64,000 nt of DNA, taken from assembly GCA_965651905.1 (NCBI GenBank), contig CBFGUG010000033.1, positions 11,596 through 75,595 on the forward strand, written 5' to 3'. Below are positions 43,427 through 52,556 of this stretch, piece after piece. Each line of letters opens with the position of its first letter. The first letter of the stretch is position 1. Below the pieces are notes generated by a model that saw only the letters and a program-made list of their open reading frames with translations, made no database searches and had not been told where the DNA came from. Made by a program: the position numbers and the translations under genes. The DNA comes from SZUA-265 sp965651905. Its GTDB lineage: Bacteria > Myxococcota_A > Polyangia > Polyangiales > Polyangiaceae.

Positions 43427-45694
43427 TTGGAACACGAGACTTGGAAAGAGTTGCTGGCCGAAGTTACCCGAGAGGATTGGGCCCGCGAAATCGACGCATA
43501 CGAGAGCCAGCTGGCGCTCAAGCGTGAGGGAAGACTCGACGACAAGGTCTTCGCCGAGACGCGCCTGCGTCGCGGCGCGTACGGGCAACGTTACGACAAC
43601 GGGCAGCGTCACAATGGTGCGGACTCGCAAACCTTGGGCTTCGACCCCGCCCTCACGAAGGGACCGAGTACGTTGTGGGACGCGCCCGGCATGCAGCGGA
43701 TCAAGATCCCCTATGGACGCATGACGACCAAGCAGCTCGAGGTGCTGTGCGACCTGGCGGAAGAGTACTCGGATCAGATCCTGCACGTGACTACGCGCCA
43801 GGACATTCAGCTGCACTACATTCACCTCGACGACACGCCAGACCTGATGCGCAGACTGGCTGCCGTCGGCATCACGACCCGTGAGGCGTGTGGTAACTCG
43901 GTACGCAACGTCACCGCTTGCCACCTGGCAGGCGTTTGTTCAGACGAAGCGTTCGACGTTGCGCCCTACGCCCATGCGCTCACGTTCTTCTTGCTCGGTC
44001 ATCCGGGCACGCAGGACATGGGCAGAAAGTTCAAGGTCGCGTTCTCGGGCTGCGCGGAAAAGGCCTGCGGCTTGACGGGCTTTCACGACATCGGGTGCAT
44101 CGCGAAGACGCGCACCATCGATGGGCGCGTCGAACGCGGTTTTGCGATGTACGTTGGAGGCGGCCTCGGTCCGGTCCCCCACGCGGCGGAGTTGATCGAC
44201 GACTTCGTACCCGCCCGGGAGCTATTGCCGCTGTCGCTTGCCGTTTGCCGGGCGTTCTCTCGTCACGGCGAGCGTGAGAACCGTTCGCGAGCTCGCTTGA
44301 AGTTCGTGCTGATGAAGGCTGGCATCGATCAGTTGAAGACGTGGATTGCCGAAGAACGCGCGCAGCTGGAGCCCGACCCGCGCTGGACCGAACTGGTGAG
44401 CGACATCGAACACCCACTCGACGAACCGCTGCGACCTCCTGGTGCACGCCGCGAACCGCTAAAGACCGCGGGCTTCTTTCGGGACAACGTGATGGCTCAG
44501 CGCCAGGAAGGCTACAGCGTCGTCACGATCAAGCTGCCCCTCGGTGACTTCACTCCTGCGCAGGGCCGCGGAATCGTCGCGCTGGCCCGACGATTTGCGG
44601 GCGAAACCTTACGCACTACCGTCGAGCAGAACATCGTGATGCGTTGGGTGAGCAACGACGACTTGCCCGACGTTTACGCCGCGCTAGCCAAGCTGGGGCT
44701 CGCCGAGGCAGGGGCCGGCGGCATCACCGACGTGGTGGCCTGCCCGGGTACCGACACGTGCAAGCTCGGAACCTCGTCGTCTCGCGGGTTGGCTCGCGAG
44801 TTACGCCGCAGCCTGGCCACCTACCAAGAGCAATTGTCAGCTGAGGCTCGCGACATCCACGTGAAATGCAGCGGCTGTTTCAACTCTTGCGGACAACACC
44901 ACGTCGCGGACATCGGGTTTCTCGGTGTCAGCCGCAACGTCAAGGGCAGAAGGGTGCCTCACTTTCAGCTAGTCGTGGGTGGCTCCTGGGAAAACAACGG
45001 TAGCGAGTTTGGACTGGCTATCGGAGCCATCCCCTCGAAGCGCGTGCCCGACGCCGTCAAGTTACTCACGCAAACCTTCGCACGGGAACGCCAAGGCGAC
45101 GAAAGCTTCAAAGACTGGGCGCATCGTGTGGGGCGCCGCCACGTCAAGCAACTGGTCTCCGAACTCGCCGCGGTGCCCTCTTTCGAGACAGAGCCCGAGC
45201 TGTATCGTGATTGGGGCGACCCGCGCGTTTTCACCATCGGCGACATCGGCATCGGAGAGTGCGCGGGCGAGGTCATCTCTCCATCACAGTTCGCGTTTGC
45301 TGAGAGTGAACGCCTGGTATTCGAGGCCCAATTGGGGCTGGATGAGAAAAAGCCCGACCAAGCTGCCGCCAACGCGCTTTCGGCGATGCTCTCGGCAGCG
45401 CGCGCCGTCTGCCTGGAGCAGGTACCGAGCCTGAGCGATGACCCAGAGGCGATAGCCGCATGTTTCGACGAACGTTTGGGCCAGACGGGGCTGTTCGATG
45501 CGGCCTCCCCTGGCGGGCGCTTCTCACGCCACTTCGTACGAGCTCGCCGCGCGGATACTCGCAACTTGGATCTCGTCCAGGCCCGCAAGCGGGTGGAAGA
45601 GGCCCAACTGTTCATCGACGCCGCGCACGCATTTCACTCGGCGGCTGCGCAACCAGCTGCTCCAACCGCAACGCTATCGGAGTCCCCGTCATGA
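43427..45694 (+). CDS. Ferredoxin-dependent siroheme sulfite/nitrite reductase with C-terminal HEPN-like extension
   Basis: A 755-residue protein starting at TTG 43427, where AGGAG precedes it. Two ferredoxin-like/siroheme repeats are present: TTRQDIQLHYIHLDD and later TTVEQNIVMRWV. The [4Fe-4S]-siroheme cysteines are in ACPGTDTCKLG (C-x5-C) and KCSGCFNSCGQHH (C-x3-C). It reduces sulfite or nitrite by six electrons. The last 130 residues (NALSAMLSAARAVCLEQVP, FSRHFVRARRADTRNL, ARKRVEEAQLFIDAA) look like a HEPN-type helical bundle not found in standard CysI/NirA; no R-x4-6-H RNase motif is seen. Substrate choice is unresolved; the co-transcribed ferredoxin is the likely donor. Confidence 0.92.
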   Translation: MEHETWKELLAEVTREDWAREIDAYESQLALKREGRLDDKVFAETRLRRGAYGQRYDNGQRHNGADSQTLGFDPALTKGPSTLWDAPGMQRIKIPYGRMTTKQLEVLCDLAEEYSDQILHVTTRQDIQLHYIHLDDTPDLMRRLAAVGITTREACGNSVRNVTACHLAGVCSDEAFDVAPYAHALTFFLLGHPGTQDMGRKFKVAFSGCAEKACGLTGFHDIGCIAKTRTIDGRVERGFAMYVGGGLGPVPHAAELIDDFVPARELLPLSLAVCRAFSRHGERENRSRARLKFVLMKAGIDQLKTWIAEERAQLEPDPRWTELVSDIEHPLDEPLRPPGARREPLKTAGFFRDNVMAQRQEGYSVVTIKLPLGDFTPAQGRGIVALARRFAGETLRTTVEQNIVMRWVSNDDLPDVYAALAKLGLAEAGAGGITDVVACPGTDTCKLGTSSSRGLARELRRSLATYQEQLSAEARDIHVKCSGCFNSCGQHHVADIGFLGVSRNVKGRRVPHFQLVVGGSWENNGSEFGLAIGAIPSKRVPDAVKLLTQTFARERQGDESFKDWAHRVGRRHVKQLVSELAAVPSFETEPELYRDWGDPRVFTIGDIGIGECAGEVISPSQFAFAESERLVFEAQLGLDEKKPDQAAANALSAMLSAARAVCLEQVPSLSDDPEAIAACFDERLGQTGLFDAASPGGRFSRHFVRARRADTRNLDLVQARKRVEEAQLFIDAAHAFHSAAAQPAAPTATLSESPS

Positions 45695-46281
45695 GCCTCC
45701 CACAGAAGCTTCAGCTCACCTTTCGCGCCAACGGCTTCGACCCGAGTCGAACGACCCAAGCGATTGAGATCTTTCACTCGTGGATTACCCGCCGGGCCCT
45801 GGATGAAGTCCTGATTGACGTGGCTGATTATCGGCACGTTCCACAGGGGCCTGGCATAGTCCTGGTGGGGCTCGAGTCGAACTACAACCTGAGTAACCCA
45901 CGAGGACGATTTCAGCTCAGCTGCTTCAATAAGCGTGACGCCGTGTCGAGTGACCCACTCGTGCGCGTGGTGTCTCGCACGCTGCGCGCGTGTCAGCTCC
46001 TGCAGGAAGCGTTTGCCGTCCCTGGCTTACGGTTCGACGTCAGCCAGCTGGAGCTGAGCGTGATCGACCGCCGAGCCACCGACTTTGGAGGGTTCGATGC
46101 ACAGCGCCTCGCGGAAGCGACGCAGCAGCAACTATCTGCCATGTACGGCTCGGCCCCCGTCATCACGCCACTCGAGGGCAGTAGTCGGCCCACACTGAGC
46201 GCTCACTGGTCGGCGCCCCAGACCATCTCCGATGTGCTCCAACGGATCGAGTCTGGCGCTGTTGCAGGAGCGCTCTCGTGA
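45691..46281 (+). CDS. Hypothetical protein in the siroheme reductase operon
   Basis: A 196-residue protein from ATG 45691, overlapping the reductase stop (ATGA); a longer frame from 45460 is rejected. No cysteine cluster or membrane helix is obvious. Segments LDEVLIDVADYRHVPQGPG, IVLVGLESNYNLSN and FQLSCFNKRD alternate strands and helices. Tight coupling on both sides argues for a role with the reductase. Family not recognised. Confidence 0.75.
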   Translation: MSLPQKLQLTFRANGFDPSRTTQAIEIFHSWITRRALDEVLIDVADYRHVPQGPGIVLVGLESNYNLSNPRGRFQLSCFNKRDAVSSDPLVRVVSRTLRACQLLQEAFAVPGLRFDVSQLELSVIDRRATDFGGFDAQRLAEATQQQLSAMYGSAPVITPLEGSSRPTLSAHWSAPQTISDVLQRIESGAVAGALS

Positions 46282-46592
46282 CGTTCGTCGTGACGTCCAA
46301 CTGCCAGCGCTGTCGCTATACGGATTGCGTCGCGGTCTGCCCTGTCGACTGCTTTCATGGCGATGCTGAAATGCTCTACATCGATCCCGACGAATGTATC
46401 GACTGCGGCGCGTGCGTCCCCGAATGCCCAGTGGAAGCGATCTTTGGCGAAGGCACGATCCCACGCGAAGAAGAGAAGTGGGTGGAGATCAACCGAGAGC
46501 GCGCTGCCTCCCTTCCCGTGATCAACAACAAGGAGGATCCTCTGCCTGGGGCGGACGACAACGCGAAAGCCATGGGATTTGCTCCCCCATGA
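46278..46592 (+). CDS. fdxA: 7Fe ferredoxin (FdxA type)
   Basis: A 104-residue ferredoxin from GTG 46278, overlapping the previous stop (GTGA). Iron-sulfur ligands are Cys9, Cys16-type spacing in CQRCRYTDCVAVCPVDC and CIDCGACVPECP, giving the [3Fe-4S]/[4Fe-4S] pattern of FdxA. The C-terminal extension (EKWVEINRERAASLPVI) is normal for the type. It probably donates electrons to the siroheme reductase. Confidence 0.93.
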   Translation: MTFVVTSNCQRCRYTDCVAVCPVDCFHGDAEMLYIDPDECIDCGACVPECPVEAIFGEGTIPREEEKWVEINRERAASLPVINNKEDPLPGADDNAKAMGFAPP

Positions 46593-46616
46593 GACTGCGA
46601 CCGCGCACCGACGCGC

Positions 46617-47894
46617 TCAGTAGACGTCGTCGAGCCAGTCGAGTAGCGGGTCGAGCGCTACGTTCTCCCAATCGACGTGCGCGTAAAAGTCACTCTCTCC
46701 GAAGCTAGGCTGATACTCGATGGTCACATCAGCGCGCGTCAACTTGGCAGCGGTGTCCAGCATCATGGAGTTGAAGCCGAGACCCGCCGAATAAACGAGC
46801 ACGTCGCCCTTGAACTTGTGGAGACGATTGGTAAACGAAGTGTCGGAACCACCGATGGCGCAATGCGTGTCACGAATGAACGCGATGGGAGCGTAGTTTC
46901 CGACGAAGTCACCCCACCCCAAGACTCGGTCCAAGTCGGAATGCGCGAGAGTAGTCGCAATCGGATCGCCGACGAAGCGCACGAAGCCGTCCGTGAAATT
47001 GAGCGGATTCGTCGCGTCGGGCAACGTCAACGCGAATAGAAGTGCCTGAAGGTTGGTCGTTCCAGGGGGAAAAACGGGGATGGGGCTGGGACCGCTCGGA
47101 TCCGTTTCGGCCAACACGAACAAGGTCTTGAACACCTGCACCGAGGCATCAAACGCGACGCCTGAGCTCAGCAAAGCTTCGTCCGCGGTGCAGAATGCGG
47201 CGTTTCGGGCTTGGGTGTCGGGATCGTCGCTGTGCAGCGTCCCCTCCCACAAGAAAAGCCCCGCAAACTGCTTGGGGTGCCGATTGATGGTTGCGAGCGC
47301 GGTCGACGACCCACCTGAAAAGCCACCGATCACTGGCCGCGACCGAGGGTTTGCGAAGCGCACGAGCTGGCGCACGTACATCGCGTCCTTCACGGCGGTT
47401 TCTACACCCCAGTCGACCATCACCGAACAGTCCAGCTCACCCGATTCACACTGTCCTGGCTCTGCGGCTGCCAGACGACTGTCAACCAGCCAAACGTCGT
47501 ACCCCGCGAGCGCTAGCTGTGGCGCGAAGGCATCTTCGTACGAGCCATCGTCCGTCAGCTCCCAAAACTCGGCGGGGAACCCAAAGGGGGCAAGTAGGAT
47601 TATCGCTGGGTCGGCTCGATGCCAACCGCCGTGATGATGACCTAGGCTGTGGGCCCCCAAGCAGCGGTTGCGATGGGGCATGCGTTGGATTCGAATGACG
47701 TCGAAGCGGTTCAACTCGGCGTGCCCCTGTTGAATCGTCAGGCGCGTTCGCGAGAGCTCGTGACTGGGGTGGTCATGATCGAAACCGACTGGCCAGTAGC
47801 CAGTCGCCCCTGCACTCGCCCCCCAGCCCATGGCGCTCATCAGCACCAGTACCAATACATGAACGCCCCGTAACCCCAACGCACCCTTCACCAT
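46617..47894 (-). CDS. Secreted alpha/beta hydrolase
   Basis: A 425-residue protein from ATG 47894 with a signal peptide ending near ASAGATG. The alpha/beta fold is seen as IILLAPFGFPAEFW (oxyanion region), YDVWLVDSRLAA and the nucleophile elbow VIGGFSGGSST (G-F-S-G-G). The C-terminal YQPSFGESDFYAHVDWENV supplies a plausible catalytic His. The N-terminal HDHDHPSHEL-like region is His-rich. Similar proteins are lipase- or peptidase-like; substrate unknown. The next gene upstream is co-oriented but separated by 214 bases and a hairpin. Confidence 0.82.
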   Translation of the reverse strand: MVKGALGLRGVHVLVLVLMSAMGWGASAGATGYWPVGFDHDHPSHELSRTRLTIQQGHAELNRFDVIRIQRMPHRNRCLGAHSLGHHHGGWHRADPAIILLAPFGFPAEFWELTDDGSYEDAFAPQLALAGYDVWLVDSRLAAAEPGQCESGELDCSVMVDWGVETAVKDAMYVRQLVRFANPRSRPVIGGFSGGSSTALATINRHPKQFAGLFLWEGTLHSDDPDTQARNAAFCTADEALLSSGVAFDASVQVFKTLFVLAETDPSGPSPIPVFPPGTTNLQALLFALTLPDATNPLNFTDGFVRFVGDPIATTLAHSDLDRVLGWGDFVGNYAPIAFIRDTHCAIGGSDTSFTNRLHKFKGDVLVYSAGLGFNSMMLDTAAKLTRADVTIEYQPSFGESDFYAHVDWENVALDPLLDWLDDVY

Positions 47895-48061
47895 GAGGTT
47901 CAAGTTCCTTGGTTCCTCGCCTCGCGTCAAGTGAGGTATTTAGAAACCAAGAATTGTGTTTCATATCGAGCGGTAGGTGCCTGTGGTTTACCAGGGGCAG
48001 TTTCTCCACTAGCCCGAGTGAGCTAGCTGATTCACCACTTCATCAGCTTCCGCGCCAACAC

Positions 48062-48093
48062 GCCCTCTGGGAAGCACTCGGCACCCAGAGGGC
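48062..48093 (-). terminator. Terminator-like hairpin after the large lipoprotein gene
   Basis: GCCCTCTGGG (48062-48071) and CCCAGAGGGC (48084-48093) form a perfect 10-base stem with a 12-base loop, 16 bases past the leftward stop at 48109. No T tract follows, so it may be Rho-assisted or mainly protect the 3' end. Confidence 0.6.
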
Positions 48094-48108
48094 TGTTCAC
48101 TTCATGCG

Positions 48109-51100
48109 CTACAAGCAGAGATTCGGACCACCGGGCGATGGGCTCATCGCTTGGTACGCGCCAATTCCGTCAGGACAGCGCCCCGCACTCGCGATGTGCT
48201 CGGTCCAGTGGTACTCGTCGACGACATTTAGAAATGGCGTGAAGAGCACGACGGAGTCGGCACTACCGAGGCCGTAACCGAGTGCAACCGTCGAACCCGC
48301 TGCATCACCAACGAGCAACAGCCCGCCTGCTGGAATGACGGTTCCGCTGGCGAACGTGAAGACGTGGGTCGGGTCGTTGTCAGTGATGACCCAACCGCTG
48401 ACGTCGACATCCGAAGTTCCAACGTTGAGCAGCTCGACGAAGTCGTCGCCTTGCGAGTTCACTTCGTTGATCACGATGTCGTCTTCACCCGTCACGGCTG
48501 GGCACTCGTTGGCCGCGCCGGGCGTTGGCGGCGTCTGAGCGATCCAAGCGCCGAAACCATCGGGACAACGACTCGCAGTTCCGACGTGCTCGAGCCAAGT
48601 GTGGGAGTCGACGACGTCACCCAGCGGCGTGTAAAGAATCGCCGAGTCACCCGAGCCGAGACCGTACCCGAGAGGAGCGACAGCCGCCGAGTCGTCTCCG
48701 AATACGACTATGGCGCCTGCAGGAAGCAGAGTTCCGTCGGGGATCGCAAACACGTGGGTCTCGTCGTTGTCGGTGATGATCCAACCGCTGAGGTCGACGC
48801 TGAAGTCGCCCGTGTTGAGCAACTCGACGAAGTCGTCACCTTGAGAGTTGACCTCGTTGAGCACGACCGTATCGGCTCCGATCACACCAGGGCAGTCGTT
48901 CGCGGCGCCGGGTGTTGGGTTTCGTGGTGCGATGAACTCGCCGCTTCCCTCTGGGCAGCGGCTGGCACTGGCCACGTGCGCCCCCCACGTGTGTTCGTCG
49001 ACGACGTCACCCGCGAGGTTGTACAGGATTGCAGAGTCCGCGCTGCCTAGACCGAACCCAATCTCGACTAGCGCTTCAGCTACGTCACCGATCACCAGGT
49101 ATTGCCCGGGCTCGATCACGGATCCCAGCGGAAACGCGAACACGTGAGTGTCGTCATTGTCGGTGAACGTCCAGCCGCTAACGTCTACAGCGACTTCCCC
49201 GACGTTGAGCAGCTCCACGAAGTCGTCACCTTCCGAATTCACCTCGTTCAGCACGACGTCGGCGTTGCTGCCGGGACACGCGTTCGCGGCACCTGGCGTC
49301 GGCTCGGTTGGATCGACGAACGCACCTGCACCGTTCGGGCAACGGCTGGCGCTGGCGACGTGTGACGTCCAACTGTGCTGGCCAACGAGCGTGCCACCCG
49401 CCGTCGAAACGACCACCCCGTCACCCGAACCCAGACCGAAGCCCAGGGTCGAAGCGGAGCCAGCCGCATCACCTAGCACGAGGTAACCCCCAGCAGGCAC
49501 GACGGAGCCGCTGGGCAGCACGAACACCCCGCCGCCCTCGTCTCCGACGGTCCAGCCGCTAACGTCAGCGTCCGTCGCGCTGGAGTTGTACAACTCGACG
49601 AAGTCGTCGCCCTGAGAGTTGACCTCGTTGAGCACGACTCCAGCCGTTCCACCGTCGGTGCTCGCGGGCACGTCGATGTCGAGCACGGAGGGGTTCAGCT
49701 TCATGAAGAAGTTGAGCGCCTCACCGCCATCGTTGTCGTTGACCACCCATAGGCTGCCAGCGCCGATCGCCAGCCCCTCGATCTTCTCTTGATCGAAACG
49801 GAAGGAAGTATCCAGCAGGTCGAACGCCGTGACCTTGTCCACTGGATCCGTGGGGTCGTTGACGGTGCCGCTACCCAAGCGGAAAGTGCGGATCGTCTTG
49901 TTGACGGCTTCGCCCGCCCAACCTTGCGCGCGCTCCACGACTGCAAACTGATCGCCACGCACATGAATCAGTTCGCTGAGGAACGTGTTGCCCGCGGCCC
50001 CGCCCGGATTGTCGTCGAGCGTGTAGTAGTAGAAGTTCCACAACTTGGAATCCACGTCGTACTCACCAATTCGAGTATTCTGACCCTCGGTGGTGAGCGC
50101 CCGCTGAACGGCAACGTAGATTTTCAGACCCCCAAGTGTATTCGGCGTACTGTCGACGACCGTGATGCCCTCGAAACCGTTGCCTCTGACCGTGGACCAG
50201 TCGATCGCGTTGGGTTCGTCACCACACGGCAAGTCGACGATACCACCATCAGCGTACGTCGAATCCAAACGCCCCGTAGCATCGAAGAACAGGATTCGGT
50301 TACTGTTCACTGAACCCACACAACTCACGCTCCCACCATTGGCGGAGGTGCCCTCGCTCGCGACGATGTAGCCACCTTCTGGATTCGTCACCAAGCCTTC
50401 GGGATCGTAGCCCGTCAGCGGGTTTCCAGACTCGTCAGCCAGCGTCAGCTCTCGAACCAGTTCGAGCTTGCGCGAACCGTGGTCGACCCAAAAGGACCAG
50501 ATGCGCTGGGAATCGAAGGCATTGTCGGGAGTGGCAAGCAGCAAGCCGCTGCTCGCCTCGTATGCCAAAGCGCCGATCGCGCCGTAGGGCGTGCCCGTCG
50601 AGTGCGTGTCGTAGACGTCCGCGCCATGCCCCACGTCGGCAGGGTTCTGCACAGACTCGTAAATCCACAGGCCACCTCCCGTTCCGTCACCTTCGCCGCT
50701 AACGACGACCAGGTTGCGATCGGGCAAGGTCACCGCGCCCTCGGGTCGCATGGGCGCGCCGAGCAGCTGCTGAATCACGGGCGCGCTCGGCGTGCTCATG
50801 TTCACGACGAACAACGCCGCGTTACGTTCGCCCAGCATGAAAGCGTAGTCCACGCCCCCGAACACGCCAGTCGCACATCCTTCGATTTCGATACCGCGGT
50901 CTGCTGAACGGCCTTCGGGATACGCGCCTGCACGAATCGCTGCGAACTCGGCGGCGTCCCCCGAATCGTAGACGCGCTCGCCGTCGATCGTGAACACGGA
51001 GAACCCACGCCCACCTGACTCGAAACCCATGTAGCTGCCGTTCTCCGTATCCCCTTCGTTGGCGGTGACGAAGTGCACTCCGTCCGAGAGTAAGCAAACC

Positions 51101-52365
51101 GAGTCGGGCTCGAGGGTCCCCTCGAAGTTGGGGTCCGTGAATTGAACCTCGCCGTTACTCGTCAGATCCGCGAACTCGTGGGGCGATGTACCAGCGTCGA
51201 TGTAGCGAACGACGCTGTTGCTCGTGAGATCGATCACCGCGATCACGTTGTTCTCTTGGAGAGAGACGATCGCCGTGCTGCCGTCAGCGGTGATGTCGAC
51301 GAACTCTGGCTGCGGATCTCCGACCAACTTGCCGACGTCCGGCGCCAGGGCGATCGTGGTCACGCTCGAGCTGCTCGGATCGGCGTAGTCGACTTCGATC
51401 ACCTGCACGCTACCAGGACGCGCCTGTTCGACGCCATTGTTGTCGCCATCTTCCTCGTCCTCGATCGCAACCACGATCTTGCTGCCGTCTGGTGTCAGCT
51501 TCAGACTGTCTGGCCCCACACCGATCGACAGCGTGCCAGCGATCGCGAACGTCTCCAGATCGATGAATGCGAGCGCGCCGGGGTCGGCGCTCGCGACCGG
51601 GTCCGTGGTGTTCTTGATCGCGACGACCGCGTATCGTGCGTCAGGAGTGACCGCAACGGCAGTAGGCTCACCGCTCGGAACGACGCCCGCAACGTCGACG
51701 GTGCCCAGATCGACAGGCTGCTTGGGATCAGCCAGGTCGACCAGCCCGATCGTCTGTTCACCCGCGGAGGTGTACGCCAACGTCAGCCCATCGGGTGTTG
51801 CTGCAACGATCTCCGCAACTGGACCACCACTCGCCGTAAACTTGGAAACCAGGCGAAAGCCAGCCACCCCAGCCGCGCCATCGCGACCATCCTTGCCGTC
51901 GACGCCATCCTTGCCGTCGACGCCATCCTTGCCGTCGACGCCATCGGCCCCGTCGACGCCATTGGCCCCGTCGACGCCATCGGCCCCGTCGACGCCATCA
52001 GTTCCGTCCGTCCCGTCAGCACCGTGCGCCCCGTCACAGACGTACGCGGTTTCGGTGACCTCGTGAGAATCGAGTCGACCGTTTCGGTTCTTGTCCAAGC
52101 CCATGTCGATGCGGACGCCACCTTCCGCGCAGTTGCGGCCCGGGCGTTCGTCGCGCAAATTGGACAGCAGTTGGTCACTGCGAAGCAGCGAGATCAGCGT
52201 GCCCACGGGGTCGATCGTAGGTTTGAAGAAGCTTTGGCGATCCAGCTGCAACGCCTCGGCGTTTTGCTGTTCGTTGTCGACCTCAGGCAGGGGAGCATCG
52301 TTCCCGCATGCCAGCAGGCTGGTCGCGGCAGCGCCCACGCCAAGCCAGGTTAGCGTCGTTTTCAT
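48109..52365 (-). CDS. 1418-residue surface lipoprotein: DUF7151-like, collagen-like, choice-of-anchor/phytase-like, four lamin-tail domains
   Basis: The signal peptide ends in lipobox SLLAC (16-20). Residues about 79-111 are a Cys-flanked DUF7151-like unit with an EF-hand-like loop DKNRNGRLDSHE. Residues 112-169 are collagen-like G-x-D repeats (GVDGKDGVDGKDG). Residues about 170-600 form a choice-of-anchor I-type propeller (AATPDGLTLAYTS, AVAVTPDARYAVVAIKN). Residues about 600-900 resemble the esterase-like domain of phytase-like proteins (GIEIEGCATGVFGGVDYAFM, GYDPEGLVTNPEGGYIVASE). Four lamin-tail-like domains follow (about 925, 1045, 1168, 1293 onward), each opening VVLNEVNSQGDDFVELLN and ending with SRCP. 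Probably a surface or secreted hydrolase/adhesin; catalysis is unproven. Confidence 0.9.
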   Translation of the reverse strand: MKTTLTWLGVGAAATSLLACGNDAPLPEVDNEQQNAEALQLDRQSFFKPTIDPVGTLISLLRSDQLLSNLRDERPGRNCAEGGVRIDMGLDKNRNGRLDSHEVTETAYVCDGAHGADGTDGTDGVDGADGVDGANGVDGADGVDGKDGVDGKDGVDGKDGRDGAAGVAGFRLVSKFTASGGPVAEIVAATPDGLTLAYTSAGEQTIGLVDLADPKQPVDLGTVDVAGVVPSGEPTAVAVTPDARYAVVAIKNTTDPVASADPGALAFIDLETFAIAGTLSIGVGPDSLKLTPDGSKIVVAIEDEEDGDNNGVEQARPGSVQVIEVDYADPSSSSVTTIALAPDVGKLVGDPQPEFVDITADGSTAIVSLQENNVIAVIDLTSNSVVRYIDAGTSPHEFADLTSNGEVQFTDPNFEGTLEPDSVCLLSDGVHFVTANEGDTENGSYMGFESGGRGFSVFTIDGERVYDSGDAAEFAAIRAGAYPEGRSADRGIEIEGCATGVFGGVDYAFMLGERNAALFVVNMSTPSAPVIQQLLGAPMRPEGAVTLPDRNLVVVSGEGDGTGGGLWIYESVQNPADVGHGADVYDTHSTGTPYGAIGALAYEASSGLLLATPDNAFDSQRIWSFWVDHGSRKLELVRELTLADESGNPLTGYDPEGLVTNPEGGYIVASEGTSANGGSVSCVGSVNSNRILFFDATGRLDSTYADGGIVDLPCGDEPNAIDWSTVRGNGFEGITVVDSTPNTLGGLKIYVAVQRALTTEGQNTRIGEYDVDSKLWNFYYYTLDDNPGGAAGNTFLSELIHVRGDQFAVVERAQGWAGEAVNKTIRTFRLGSGTVNDPTDPVDKVTAFDLLDTSFRFDQEKIEGLAIGAGSLWVVNDNDGGEALNFFMKLNPSVLDIDVPASTDGGTAGVVLNEVNSQGDDFVELYNSSATDADVSGWTVGDEGGGVFVLPSGSVVPAGGYLVLGDAAGSASTLGFGLGSGDGVVVSTAGGTLVGQHSWTSHVASASRCPNGAGAFVDPTEPTPGAANACPGSNADVVLNEVNSEGDDFVELLNVGEVAVDVSGWTFTDNDDTHVFAFPLGSVIEPGQYLVIGDVAEALVEIGFGLGSADSAILYNLAGDVVDEHTWGAHVASASRCPEGSGEFIAPRNPTPGAANDCPGVIGADTVVLNEVNSQGDDFVELLNTGDFSVDLSGWIITDNDETHVFAIPDGTLLPAGAIVVFGDDSAAVAPLGYGLGSGDSAILYTPLGDVVDSHTWLEHVGTASRCPDGFGAWIAQTPPTPGAANECPAVTGEDDIVINEVNSQGDDFVELLNVGTSDVDVSGWVITDNDPTHVFTFASGTVIPAGGLLLVGDAAGSTVALGYGLGSADSVVLFTPFLNVVDEYHWTEHIASAGRCPDGIGAYQAMSPSPGGPNLCL

Positions 52366-52490
52366 CAGAGTCCTTTCACCGCCCGGGGGTGGGCGTTTTT
52401 CGAGGACCGGACGCTGGCGGTATTCGAGTGCGGGCCGCGTTACACCTCACCGAACTCTGCGTGCCGAACGACGATTCTTCGTCGGACTAC

Positions 52491-52556
52491 AAAAAAAAGC
52501 AGCCTGGCAACTCCCTATCCAGCACCCCCGAGCCGAACAGGGAGCCACCAGGCTCC
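52491..52556 (-). terminator. Intrinsic terminator, possibly an attenuator, upstream of the large lipoprotein gene
   Basis: Read leftward, the sequence has a 15-base arm AGCCTGGTGGCTCCC (52554-52540), a 24-base loop, an arm GGGAGTTGCCAGGCT (52515-52501) pairing at 12 of 15 positions, and then GC plus eight T residues (52498-52491). This is the clearest intrinsic terminator in the window. The first arm can also fold on itself: GGAGCC-ACCA-GGCTCC (52541-52556 on the plus strand) is a perfect 6-base hairpin, mutually exclusive with the terminator stem. It lies about 125 bases before the 1418-residue lipoprotein start and about 500 bases after the efflux operon, so a leader attenuator or the end of a small RNA are both possible. 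Confidence 0.75.

Noticed and set aside
51142..52353. 403-residue rightward frame
   Set aside because: Antisense to the collagen-like and propeller part of the large lipoprotein; its IDA/VDA repeats are the mirror of the collagen-like codons.
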